64,000 nt of DNA. It comes from Trichlorobacter thiogenes (GTDB lineage: Bacteria; Desulfobacterota; Desulfuromonadia; Geobacterales; Pseudopelobacteraceae). The notes beneath the pieces are model-generated. The model was not told the DNA's origin, ran no database searches, and saw nothing but the letters and a program-made list of their open reading frames with translations. Below are positions 9,359-16,658 of this stretch, piece after piece. Location of the stretch: contig NZ_FUWR01000015.1 of assembly GCF_900167465.1 (NCBI RefSeq), forward strand, positions 25,254 to 89,253, written 5' to 3'. Made by a program: the position numbers and the translations under genes. Position 1 is the first letter of the stretch, and each line of letters opens with the position of its first letter.

Positions 9359-9565
9359 TCATGCAGAACGTTTGCTGGTCAACTCGGCTGACAGTTTACC
9401 GGCAGCGATTTCACGCAGAGAGGTAACCACAAAACGGTTATTTTTGGGGTCAATCAGGGGCTTAGCCCCCTTGTATAGCTGCTTGACCCGCTTGGAGGCC
9501 AGCATAACCAGCATGAAGCGGTTATCTACTTTTTCAAGGCAATCTTCAACAGTCACACGTGCCAT
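9359..9565 (-). CDS. rpoZ: RNA polymerase omega subunit
   Basis: From the ATG at 9565 the protein has 68 residues, [26 protein letters not shown] being the classic omega N-terminus. AAGGAG precedes this ATG; the alternative start 30 bp upstream has none. Omega helps beta-prime fold and forms one of the ppGpp-binding sites on RNA polymerase, which makes its position between gmk and rel functionally neat. Confidence 0.95.
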   Translation of the reverse strand: MARVTVEDCLEKVDNRFMLVMLASKRVKQLYKGAKPLIDPKNNRFVVTSLREIAAGKLSAELTSKRSA

Positions 9566-9626
9566 CGTCTCTATCTCCTTTTTCCATACGCTCAAGCAAT
9601 GGGAGGCTGATTATACCTATACCAGC

Positions 9627-10235
9627 TCAAATATCAAACATTTTCGACACCTGACCCAACATGCGCCCGGTTGTCTGACGAGCCGCCGTCACAATCGAGG
9701 ACAACGCCTCATGGGCCTCATCAAGTCGATCATTCACCACAATATAATCATACCAGCGTGCTTCGCGGATCTCCTCGGTTGCCCGCGCAATCCGGCGTTC
9801 AATCACCTCTTTTGCATCGGACGAGCGGGATTCCAGCCGACGACGCAGCTCCGTCATGCTGGGAGGCAGCACAAAGACAAACAGTCCGTTAATACCGCGA
9901 TCTTTCAGGATGCGCGCCCCCTGGCAGTCAATATCCAGCAGGATATCAATGCCGTCAATCCTGGCCTGCTCCAGGGTTGCAATGGCGGTTCCATAGAAAT
10001 TACCATGCACCTCTGCCCACTCGGCAAAACCGTCTTCAGCAACCATCTGCTTAAAGCGGTCCACAGAGACAAAATGGTAGTCAACCCCGTCCTGCTCCCC
10101 CTGCCTGGGCTGCCGGGTCGTATAGCTGATTGATTCTTTCAAGGCCGGAAAGCGACTGACCAGAGCATTGCACAGTGTTGTCTTGCCAGCTCCGGACGGC
10201 GCTGAAATAACGATTAAGAGACCTTCTTGTTGCAT
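9627..10235 (-). CDS. gmk: Guanylate kinase
   Basis: A protein of 202 residues with P-loop APSGAGKT (12-19), the GMP-binding SYTTRQPRQGEQDGVDYHF region and LLDIDCQGA. It phosphorylates GMP to GDP in the cytoplasm, supplying GTP and, indirectly, the substrate of the neighbouring Rel. The order yicC-gmk-rpoZ-rel on one strand is a commonly conserved block. Confidence 0.96.
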   Translation of the reverse strand: MQQEGLLIVISAPSGAGKTTLCNALVSRFPALKESISYTTRQPRQGEQDGVDYHFVSVDRFKQMVAEDGFAEWAEVHGNFYGTAIATLEQARIDGIDILLDIDCQGARILKDRGINGLFVFVLPPSMTELRRRLESRSSDAKEVIERRIARATEEIREARWYDYIVVNDRLDEAHEALSSIVTAARQTTGRMLGQVSKMFDI

Positions 10236-10264
10236 ACACCCTCCATCAGTATCAGGAACGATGA

Positions 10265-10364
10265 TTTTTTCGTTCTGGGTGCGGCAGTTAAAAAATGGCG
10301 CGAAGGCGTACCATCAGTACGTTGACAAGCTATTTTGAAAACTGACGTGCTCAGAACGGAAAAA
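10265..10364. repeat. Palindromic intergenic repeat, copy 2
   Basis: Second copy of the element at 6998-7098, between gmk and yicC. Outer arms TTTTTCGTTCTG and CAGAACGGAAAAA pair with each other, with the same central GGCGTAC...GTACGT. Base pairing in the arms is kept although the bases differ from copy 1. Confidence 0.8.
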
Positions 10365-10372
10365 GATCGTTT

Positions 10373-11248
10373 CTACTCAATGTTCTGGACCTGCTCCCGC
10401 ATTTTCTCCAACTCCGCCTTCATCTGCACCACCAACGAGGTGATGGTTGCATCATTTGCCTTGGAACCGATGGTATTTACCTCACGGTTGATCTCCTGCA
10501 TCAGGAAATCAAGCTTGCGACCTACCGGCTCCTTCAGCAGCAGGGTTTCATCAAACTGGATAAAGTGGCTCTCCAGACGCACCAGCTCTTCTGTAATATC
10601 ACAACGGTCAGCCAGCAGGGCAACTTCCTGAGCCAGACGCTGGGGATCAAGCTCGGTTCCGCCCAGTAGCTTTTCCAACCGCTGTTGCAGTTTCTGCTGA
10701 TACTCGTCAACCACCTGAGGAGCGCGCTCCCGGACCTGAGCAACCAGGGCAGCCAGATCAGTACGTCGCCCCTTCAGATCAGCCTGCAGTGCTTCACCTT
10801 CACGCAGCCGCATCCCGTCCAAACCATCAAGGGCCTGTCCCACTGCCTGCAGCACCAGCGGCAACAGATCTCCCTGTTCTTCACTGGCAGATTCCTGCAG
10901 CACATTTCGTTGTGCCAGTATCAATGACAGCGGAATCTCTGCCGAGACATGCAGTTCATGGGCCAGATCCAAAAAGGCCTGATGGTATCCCCTGGCCACA
11001 GCATGATTCAATGGCGGCACCACCACCTCACCTGTTGCTGCCTCCCACTGCACAAACAGATCTGCCTTACCTCGTTTAACACGCCCTCCAACCGCCTTAC
11101 GCACCTCATGCTCATAGGCCAGAAAACTGCGTGGCATCTTGACCGACACCTCACCATAGCGGTTATTTACCGTCTTTACCTCAACGACACAGCGCCCCTG
11201 AATATCTGCTGCCTCGCCCTTGCCATATCCGGTCATACTCTTAATCAT
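10373..11248 (-). CDS. yicC: YicC-family endoribonuclease
   Basis: From the ATG at 11248 (AGGAGG upstream) the protein has 291 residues. It starts IKSMTGYG, the hallmark of YicC/YloC proteins, and ends with the DUF1732 region (EVNTIGSKANDATIT...EKMREQVQNIE). E. coli YicC has been shown to be a ribonuclease affecting small-RNA turnover. It lies upstream of gmk in the same direction, as in many bacteria. The longer frame from 11278 adds ten residues without a better ribosome site. Confidence 0.9.
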   Translation of the reverse strand: MIKSMTGYGKGEAADIQGRCVVEVKTVNNRYGEVSVKMPRSFLAYEHEVRKAVGGRVKRGKADLFVQWEAATGEVVVPPLNHAVARGYHQAFLDLAHELHVSAEIPLSLILAQRNVLQESASEEQGDLLPLVLQAVGQALDGLDGMRLREGEALQADLKGRRTDLAALVAQVRERAPQVVDEYQQKLQQRLEKLLGGTELDPQRLAQEVALLADRCDITEELVRLESHFIQFDETLLLKEPVGRKLDFLMQEINREVNTIGSKANDATITSLVVQMKAELEKMREQVQNIE

Positions 11249-11348
11249 GCCTGCCTCCTCATATTCATCTCTATTCATATACTGCAGCTGACCTGCTGCT
11301 GTCCAGACCGAGAAAACAATAACTGACCTATTGACAACACAGTGGATC

Positions 11349-11358
11349 AGTGTTCAAA
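11349..11358 (-). promoter_or_regulatory. TTTGAACACT element upstream of the sensor kinase gene
   Basis: The minus strand reads TTTGAACACT, identical to ten bases of the first of three repeats found upstream of the cytochrome promoter (15312-15504). It lies 72 bp before the kinase start, in an inverted context (AACAC...GTGTT, 11335-11354). It may be a site for the same regulator, suggesting autoregulation. Confidence 0.4.
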
Positions 11359-11429
11359 GTTTGTCAGCAAGCGAAGTAACGCCCTGAATAACCATAATAT
11401 TTTCTAACATTATCAGGACTCACATACCT

Positions 11430-13466
11430 ATGAGCAGCCATTCAAACATACGCCATCAGATACTTATCCCTTTGACGCTTACCTTTCTGGTACTGCTATG
11501 CTGCTTTCTGCTGGCCCTGTTTGCCATTCGTAATGATGGCATTTCCAACACACTGAACAGAGAACACGGAGAATCTATAGCGGTCTTCAAGGCCTTGCTT
11601 GTATCAAAGACCGAGTTAATGAGTGCCGAAGCCAATACTATTATCAACGATCCAAAACTGAAACAGGCAATGCGTCGCAAAGATCGCACCGCACTCTATT
11701 CAGAAGCCCATCCTTATTTACGAAAGCTATCTAAAAGCAAAATTACTCATCTCTATTTCCATGACCCAACCGGCAAAAATTTTTTAAGGGTTCATCAACC
11801 GGATCAGCATAGTGACCATATAAACAGAAGCAGCCTGAATCAGGCACTGGAAACCGGTACCCCGAGTCATGGTCTGGAACTGGGACCATTTGGCACACTC
11901 ACCCTGCGCCTGGTGATCCCCTGGAAATCCCAGGCCGAGTTACTGGGGTACATCGAACTGGGAACTGACGTCAACGACATCCTGACTGATCTCTCAGTTA
12001 TAAACAATATTGATTATCTTCTGGTAATCGATAAGGCCTTATTAGGCAAGAACACCGCTCCCATTGGATATTCATGGGTAAACAGGCATCTCAATTGGGA
12101 TCAATTTCCGGACAAGCTCATTGTTTCAAAATCCCTGGATCAAATCCCTCCTGTGTTGCAGCACCGGTTAACCAGCAGAGACCCAAACCAGCTGCAGGAT
12201 AGAAGCTGGAATACCGCCCATCTTGGTAGCAAGCATTTTGCATTCAAGGCATTTCCCTTTAAAGAGAGCAGTGGGCGTGAAATTGGCAATTTTATTCTAT
12301 TGTATGACATGACGCTTCAGGCCAGGCAGTTTCAGCACTTTATTGTACTGGCAGTGCTTGGCAGCAGCGTTCTCTGCCTGATCCTGTTTGCCTTTACCTG
12401 GCGGATACTTGGCCAGATCAATCAAACCATAGAGACAACACAGCAAAAGCTGTCAGAAGAGATCAGAAAGACTTCTGAGGCAAACAACCTGCTTGAGGCT
12501 GAGATTGGTGAGCGCCAGAAGGCTGAAGAGGCCCTTGTTTACCTGAATACGAGCCTTGAAGATCGTATTCGCGATCGGACACGGCACCTTGAAACCGCAA
12601 CCGTAGAGCTTGAACAGAGACGAAGCGAACTTGATCGGGCGCATTTAGAATTGCAATCCCGTCAGGCAATGATCCTGCATCAGGATAAAATGGCCAGCAT
12701 CGGCCTGCTGGCTGCCGGAGTTGCCCATGACATCAATAACCCGATTGGCTTTGTAACCAACAACCTGGAAGAGCTCCAGATCTACCTATCCCGCTTACAA
12801 ACCTTTATCGAAGTCCAACAGAAAGAACTTCAGGCAACAGCTTCACCGGAGTCGCTGCAGACACTCCATAAAAAATGGGATGAGCTGGGAATTGATTACA
12901 TTTTTGAAGATTTTGGCACGTTGATTGCGGAATCATTAGAGGGTGCCGGCAGGGTTGGCGATATCGTCAAAAACCTGCGCAGCTTTTCCCGGGTTGATGA
13001 TCAGGAATACAAGCAGGCTGATATCAATGAGTGCCTGGAAAGCGCAATCAGGATTACGCACCACGAACTACGCCACAAGGCAGTGGTACACCGGAAATTT
13101 GGCGTTATCCCCACGCTACACTGTCAGGCTCAACAGTTAAATCAGGTCTTTATGAACCTTCTGGTTAACGCAGCCCATGCTCTGGATAAACGGGGAGAGA
13201 TTACGGTAAGCACCTGGTCAGATACAAAAAACATCTCTATCAGCATTGCCGACACCGGCTGCGGTATTCCAGAGGAATTACAGCAACGGATTTTCGAACC
13301 ATTCTTTACCACCAAGGAAACCAACAAAGGAACCGGGCTGGGGCTGAGCATCGTCGCTGATATTATCCAACAGCACCATGGCACAATCAGCGTACAAAGC
13401 CACCAGGGGCAGGGAACAACCTTTATAATCACGCTGCCGATCAAGGCCGGGGTGGATGATGTCTGA
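11430..13466 (+). CDS. Membrane sensor histidine kinase
   Basis: A protein of 678 residues: transmembrane helix at about 12-33, a large periplasmic sensor region (34-300) resembling a double-Cache fold (YFHDPTGKNFLRVH), a second helix at about 303-325, a coiled coil (335-415), then a kinase core. The H-box is VAHDINNPIGFVTNN with His433, of the type found in NtrB/DctB-like kinases that drive sigma-54 activators. The ATPase domain shows NQVFMNLLVNAAHAL, DTGCGIPEE and GTGLGLSIV. It overlaps the next gene by 11 bp, so the three regulatory genes form one operon. The signal sensed is unknown. Confidence 0.9.
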   Translation: MSSHSNIRHQILIPLTLTFLVLLCCFLLALFAIRNDGISNTLNREHGESIAVFKALLVSKTELMSAEANTIINDPKLKQAMRRKDRTALYSEAHPYLRKLSKSKITHLYFHDPTGKNFLRVHQPDQHSDHINRSSLNQALETGTPSHGLELGPFGTLTLRLVIPWKSQAELLGYIELGTDVNDILTDLSVINNIDYLLVIDKALLGKNTAPIGYSWVNRHLNWDQFPDKLIVSKSLDQIPPVLQHRLTSRDPNQLQDRSWNTAHLGSKHFAFKAFPFKESSGREIGNFILLYDMTLQARQFQHFIVLAVLGSSVLCLILFAFTWRILGQINQTIETTQQKLSEEIRKTSEANNLLEAEIGERQKAEEALVYLNTSLEDRIRDRTRHLETATVELEQRRSELDRAHLELQSRQAMILHQDKMASIGLLAAGVAHDINNPIGFVTNNLEELQIYLSRLQTFIEVQQKELQATASPESLQTLHKKWDELGIDYIFEDFGTLIAESLEGAGRVGDIVKNLRSFSRVDDQEYKQADINECLESAIRITHHELRHKAVVHRKFGVIPTLHCQAQQLNQVFMNLLVNAAHALDKRGEITVSTWSDTKNISISIADTGCGIPEELQQRIFEPFFTTKETNKGTGLGLSIVADIIQQHHGTISVQSHQGQGTTFIITLPIKAGVDDV

Positions 13467-13866
13467 GACACTACACATACTCTGCGTTGATGACGAAGAA
13501 CATATCCTGAAAACCCTTGAGCGGTTCTGCCACAATGAAGACATTCCGATGCTGGCTGCCTCATCAGCTGCTGAGGCGCTGAAGCTATTGGAAAACAAGC
13601 AGGTTAACATCATTATTTCAGACTATCAGATGCCGGAAACAGACGGCCTGGTATTTCTGAATGAAGTCAGCTGCAGGTGGCCTGAAATTATCAGGATCAT
13701 ACTTTCAGGATTCATCGAAACAACAGCTGTGACTCAGGCATTGCAAGAGGGCAAAGTTTTTGGTTTTTTACCCAAGCCTTGGCAACGCAGTGAATTAAAA
13801 AGTATGATCCAGGCTGCTGCAGCCCAGTATCAGACCAACATCCGTACAAAGGGAACGCCGTCATGA
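13456..13866 (+). CDS. Receiver-only response regulator
   Basis: A protein of 136 residues consisting of a receiver domain and a short tail. Acidic pocket residues DD at 12-13, phospho-acceptor Asp56 in IISDYQMPETDG, and the lysine in FLPKPW are all present. With no output domain it probably acts as a phosphate relay or sink between the upstream kinase and the downstream NtrC-type activator. It overlaps both neighbours (11 bp and ATGA), which implies translational coupling. The start may be either of two adjacent ATG codons (13456 or 13459). Confidence 0.85.
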   Translation: MMSETLHILCVDDEEHILKTLERFCHNEDIPMLAASSAAEALKLLENKQVNIIISDYQMPETDGLVFLNEVSCRWPEIIRIILSGFIETTAVTQALQEGKVFGFLPKPWQRSELKSMIQAAAAQYQTNIRTKGTPS

Positions 13867-15230
13867 GCGCAACCACCCGCATTCTTTTTGTTGATGATGA
13901 GCCAGCCTACTGCCGCATTTTCCGTACACGTATTGGTGCAGACCCACAGTTCCAGATTGAAACTGCCAATAGTGGCGACGAGGCGCTTACACGCCTGCAA
14001 ACGTTTCCTGCCGATATCGTCTTCGCCGACATGAATATGCCGCTCATGGATGGGATAGAGCTGCTAACTGAGATTAAAAACCGATATCCCCAGATTTTTG
14101 TGATTATGCTGACCGGTGATGATGCAACCTCTCAAGTCGTCAAGGCGATGAAGGCAGGTGCCTACGACTACCTGCTGAAACCGATGGATCTTGAGATGGT
14201 TAAACGTTCTATCCAGACCATCCTGGATCACAAGGCAGCCGTACAGTCAGGCAGATCAGAAAGATGCAGCCAGGGAGAAAACTTCTGCTTTGAAAACATC
14301 ATCGGCCAGGACCGAAAAATGTTTGAGATCTATGAGCAGATTAACCAGGTTGCTCAGAGTATGGCCACTGTTCTGATTACCGGCGAAAGCGGTACCGGCA
14401 AAGAATTGATAGCAGCCGCCATACATGCCAAAAGCCCCCGTAAGAACAAACCATTTATCCAGATCAACTGCGCAGCATTGGCCGAAGGCCTGATCAGCAG
14501 CGAGCTGTTTGGCCATGAAAAAGGCGCCTTTACCGGTGCCATCACCCGTAAAAAAGGTTTTTTTGAACAGGCCACCGGTGGCACCCTCTTTCTGGATGAA
14601 ATTGGCGATATCTCCCCCACAACACAGGTTTCTCTCCTGCGTATCCTGGAACTGGGAACCTTTCAGCGGGTCGGTGGATCAGAAACCATCAAGGCAGATG
14701 TACGCTTAATCTGCGCCACAAACCGGGATCTGGCGGCAGCAACCAGGGAAAAACTGTTTCGTGAAGACCTCTATTACCGCCTGAATGTTGTTTCCTTGCA
14801 AGCCCCACCACTGCGAGACCGCAAGTCAGATATCCCACTGCTGGCCAACTACTTTCTGGAGCGTTTCAGCACCATTAATAGCAAACAGATTGAAGGCATT
14901 TCCCGTGATGCAATGGATCTGCTCTGCGCCTATGACTGGCCCGGTAACTGCCGTGAATTGGCCAATATCATTGAACATGCCGTTGTCTTCTGCCGTGAAA
15001 AAAGCCTTACCAGAGAACTCCTGCCAGCCCAGTTTAAAACGACAGAACCATCTGTTGTTCCGGTGAACAACATTACAACACCAACGCTTGCTGAGGCCGA
15101 ACATGCACTGATTAAAAAGGCCCTTGAAGCATCAAACTGGAACCTAAAAATGGCTGCAGAGGCACTGGATATTGCCCGTGGCACCCTCTATAGCAAGATT
15201 GAAAAATACCATCTGCATAAACCAGACTGA
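13863..15230 (+). CDS. Sigma-54-dependent NtrC-family response regulator
   Basis: A protein of 455 residues: receiver domain with Asp56 (VFADMNMP), AAA+ domain with Walker A GESGTGKE (174-181) and the sigma-54 contact motif GAFTGA (221-226), and a C-terminal Fis-type helix-turn-helix (about 405-450, MAAEALDIARGTLYSKI). It is a complete enhancer-binding protein. A perfect sigma-54 promoter lies 376 bp downstream in front of the decaheme cytochrome gene, making that operon its most likely target, through the TTGAACA repeats between the two. Confidence 0.93.
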   Translation: MSATTRILFVDDEPAYCRIFRTRIGADPQFQIETANSGDEALTRLQTFPADIVFADMNMPLMDGIELLTEIKNRYPQIFVIMLTGDDATSQVVKAMKAGAYDYLLKPMDLEMVKRSIQTILDHKAAVQSGRSERCSQGENFCFENIIGQDRKMFEIYEQINQVAQSMATVLITGESGTGKELIAAAIHAKSPRKNKPFIQINCAALAEGLISSELFGHEKGAFTGAITRKKGFFEQATGGTLFLDEIGDISPTTQVSLLRILELGTFQRVGGSETIKADVRLICATNRDLAAATREKLFREDLYYRLNVVSLQAPPLRDRKSDIPLLANYFLERFSTINSKQIEGISRDAMDLLCAYDWPGNCRELANIIEHAVVFCREKSLTRELLPAQFKTTEPSVVPVNNITTPTLAEAEHALIKKALEASNWNLKMAAEALDIARGTLYSKIEKYHLHKPD

Positions 15231-15311
15231 CTGTATGCATTTTCCATAGACCGTCTTGTCAGCTATCTCGCCTGACCCTACCCGCCCCTGTTCCTTAGCC
15301 CCAACCCTGCT

Positions 15312-15504
15312 GCCGGATTTTGAACACTCCCCACTACATGTACAATATGCTGTTTTCACTTTATTTACACATAAAACAAACAGATCAACGTCACTAACCG
15401 CCGGATCTTGAACAGCCATTTTTGCCAAAACCAGCCCTTTTACGTTCAATTTAATGAAATAGGGCCATATCATCAAAACCTACTGTTGTATTTTGAACAC
15501 AGCC
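15312..15504 (+). promoter_or_regulatory. Three tandem TTGAACA-type elements, likely enhancer sites
   Basis: Three direct copies of a similar sequence: GGATTTTGAACA at 15315-15326, GGATCTTGAACA at 15403-15414, GTATTTTGAACA at 15488-15499. Spacing is 88 and 85 bp, close to eight helical turns. They lie 291, 203 and 118 bp upstream of the -24 box at 15606, the usual range for enhancer-binding proteins. Binding by the adjacent NtrC-type regulator is inferred. Confidence 0.55.
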
Positions 15505-15605
15505 CCCTGCACACCCCCACACAACTTCTTAACAAACCTGCCTAACCAGTCACCACAAATAAAATTACACAATAAAATAAGAGCCTTAGATCGCACACAG
15601 CACAA

Positions 15606-15621
15606 TGGCACATCCATTGCT
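15606..15621 (+). promoter_or_regulatory. Sigma-54 promoter of the cytochrome-porin operon
   Basis: TGGCACATCCATTGCT matches the TGGCACR-N4-TTGCW consensus at every defined position. The start of transcription would be near 15632, giving a leader of about 150 nt with an inverted repeat CCGT...ACGG and an AAGGAGG at 15692 not followed by an ATG, then AGGAGG just before the cytochrome start. Confidence 0.85.
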
Positions 15622-15780
15622 AAACACCATTAGAATTCTAATTATTCAATAGCCGTAAAATTAACGGCAACCAATACCACTAAACATCTGAAGGAGGATA
15701 ATTACTGTTTGAACGGAAGCACCTGAAGCAAAGAAGTTCACCCATTTTTTTGTAGAACGATCACCACAGGAGGAAAACGT

Positions 15781-16644
15781 ATGCCACGAATGTTCGTAAG
15801 ACTCTCAATGCTAGCTGCAAGTGCGCTCCTGCTGTTCGCAGGCTCAGCCCTTGCCAACGAAAAGTGCGCTACCTGCCATGCAGACATCGCAGCCAAGCAC
15901 AAGACTACGCTGCACGGCAAAGCAGGTAAAGATTGCCTCTCATGCCACGGTGGTGGAGATGCCCACATTGCCAATCCATCTAAGAACAACATTGTCAGAT
16001 TCAGCAAAGGTGCAGCAGTTAAGGACCAGAATGCCCAGTGCCAGCAGTGCCACGCCAAGAATCAGAAGCTGATGTTCTGGGACAACTCAAAGCATAAGCA
16101 GGAAGACATTGCCTGTGTTGCCTGCCATACCGTCCACAAGGCATCTAAGCCTTATGCAAAACAGCCTGAAAAATGCTTTGAATGCCATAAGAACGTGAAG
16201 GCTGAAGCCAACAAGTTCTCGCATCATCCAATTGTTGAAGGCAAGATCAGCTGCTCAGACTGCCACAATCCTCACGGCACATTATCCAAAAACATGATTA
16301 AGGCCGAAAACGTCAATCAGCTTTGCTACACCTGCCATGCTGATAAACGTGGTCCTTACATCAACCAGCACCCACCAGTTGAAGAAGATTGCATGATCTG
16401 TCACGCCCCCCATGGAACAAAGGCTTACAAACTGACTCGTGAAAAGATGCCAAATTTGTGTAACAGCTGTCACGCTGGCACACACGGAACCGGTTTCTGG
16501 ACTGGATCAAACTCTTTCAGTGGTCCTGGCACCAAGAGTGGCCGTTTCTTTGCCCAGTCATGCATAAACTGCCACAGCAACATTCACGGATCAAATGCAC
16601 CAACCGGCACTAGCGGCCGTCACGGTCAGCGTTTTGAGCGATAG
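15781..16644 (+). CDS. Periplasmic decaheme c-type cytochrome, MtrA/DmsE type
   Basis: A protein of 287 residues with a signal peptide cleaved near Ala25 and exactly ten CXXCH heme sites (CATCH, CLSCH, CQQCH, CVACH, CFECH, CSDCH, CYTCH, CMICH, CNSCH, CINCH). Length, heme count and spacing fit the MtrA/DmsE/PioA family, which carries electrons through an outer-membrane porin. The next gene, 14 bp downstream, encodes the matching porin. No outer-surface MtrC-type cytochrome or terminal reductase gene follows in this window, so direction of electron flow and substrate are open. Confidence 0.92.
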   Translation: MPRMFVRLSMLAASALLLFAGSALANEKCATCHADIAAKHKTTLHGKAGKDCLSCHGGGDAHIANPSKNNIVRFSKGAAVKDQNAQCQQCHAKNQKLMFWDNSKHKQEDIACVACHTVHKASKPYAKQPEKCFECHKNVKAEANKFSHHPIVEGKISCSDCHNPHGTLSKNMIKAENVNQLCYTCHADKRGPYINQHPPVEEDCMICHAPHGTKAYKLTREKMPNLCNSCHAGTHGTGFWTGSNSFSGPGTKSGRFFAQSCINCHSNIHGSNAPTGTSGRHGQRFER

Positions 16645-16658
16645 GGAGGATACTACAG

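Noticed and set aside
15622..15780. Possible c-di-GMP riboswitch in the cytochrome leader
   Set aside because: The conserved core sequence is absent; only a small inverted repeat CCGT/ACGG is present.
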